This document shows positions 63,782 through 64,000 of a stretch of DNA of 64,000 bases, in pieces. Numbering within the stretch: position 1 is the first letter of the stretch; every line of letters begins with the position of its first letter. The notes under the pieces were generated by a model. The model searched no databases. It was not told where the DNA came from and saw nothing but the letters and a program-made list of their open reading frames with translations. The position numbers and the translations under genes are program-made. Source of the stretch: Spirosoma validum (GTDB taxonomy: Bacteria > Bacteroidota > Bacteroidia > Cytophagales > Spirosomataceae); contig NZ_JACXAA010000013.1 of NCBI RefSeq assembly GCF_014699035.1, forward strand, positions 124,001 through 188,000, in the 5' to 3' direction.

Positions 63782-64000
63782 ATGAAAACGAATAAAATAG
63801 CCTTGGTTACCGGCGGTAGCCGGGGAATAGGCAAGAATATGGCGCTGAGCCTGGCGCAAAAAGGAATTGACGTCCTGTTAACGTATCACAGTCAGCAGCA
63901 AGAAGCCCAATCCACCGTCGCCGAAATCGAAGCATTGGGGCAGAAAGCTGTAGCCCTGCAAATAGACACCGCCGACCTCAGCAGTTTCGACGCTTTTTTT
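63782..64000 (+). CDS. Short-chain dehydrogenase, 5' end only
   Basis: 73 codons from ATG at 63782, running off the right edge. MKTNKIALVTGGSRGIGKNM has the TGGSRGIG dinucleotide motif (residues 10-17), followed by LLTYHSQQQEAQSTVAEIEA and the DTADLSSFDAFF strand. It is on the same strand as the AraC regulator and 89 bp after it, a frequent pairing in which the regulator controls the SDR. Substrate unknown. Confidence 0.8.
   Translation, partial: MKTNKIALVTGGSRGIGKNMALSLAQKGIDVLLTYHSQQQEAQSTVAEIEALGQKAVALQIDTADLSSFDAFF

Overview
The window reads as chromosome of a Cytophagales-type Bacteroidota, most likely Spirosoma or a close relative. This is inferred from gene content (OmpA/PD40 protein, DUF5916 outer-membrane protein, GH127 and GH43 enzymes, acyltransferase-3 and GT families), from the TAnnTTTG type of -7 promoter box before tRNA-Glu and several genes, and from the scarcity of Shine-Dalgarno sites. 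No rRNA, CRISPR array, plasmid or phage structural genes were seen; there is one tRNA.

Layout. 1-4.1 kb: the 5' part of an unrecognised exported protein, an N-carbamoylputrescine amidase, a Gfo/Idh/MocA oxidoreductase and a small conserved-looking protein. 4.1-20.9 kb: eleven co-oriented minus-strand genes that look like one surface-glycan locus: an AlgX/AlgJ-like protein, a large membrane-anchored protein, an FAD enzyme of the UDP-galactopyranose-mutase/protoporphyrinogen-oxidase type, a GT2, an acyltransferase 3, two paralogous polytopic proteins with a WDD motif, a split transketolase whose halves bracket an epimerase-GT2 fusion, and an ArnT/PMT-like GT-C enzyme. 20.9-34.6 kb: mostly core functions: OmpA/PD40, GH13, Rpe, LigA, DapA, DUF5916 protein, M14 peptidase. 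34.7-41.8 kb: tRNA-Glu, GH43, CPA1 antiporter, a markedly AT-rich DUF4062 gene, a tiny acidic protein and GH127.

42-57 kb is an accessory zone of short detoxification or stress genes (DoxX, HxlR, TPR-cyclase, Gnd, two paralogous epoxide hydrolases, a fluoroacetate-dehalogenase-like hydrolase, two RibD-C proteins, a Crp/Fnr regulator, NmrA and SDR proteins). It holds at least five broken or truncated genes: an AraC regulator, a small membrane protein with an in-frame TGA, an SDR tail, an alpha/beta hydrolase fragment and a DinB gene with an early amber codon. 57-64 kb: a PaoABC-like periplasmic molybdenum aldehyde oxidase (three subunits), a Tat-exported SDR, an AraC regulator and the start of a further SDR.

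The most unusual features are (1) a roughly 1.4 kb AT-rich segment carrying only a DUF4062 gene and bounded by about 30 bp imperfect inverted repeats, resembling a one-gene mobile cargo; (2) a palindromic G-rich/C-rich insert that stays in frame inside DNA ligase LigA; (3) the split transketolase wrapped around an epimerase-GT2 fusion; and (4) several long, near-perfect hairpins between genes, two of which share a GTGGTGTCGGG arm and so look like one dispersed repeat family. All functional calls come from reading sequence by eye, without database searches.
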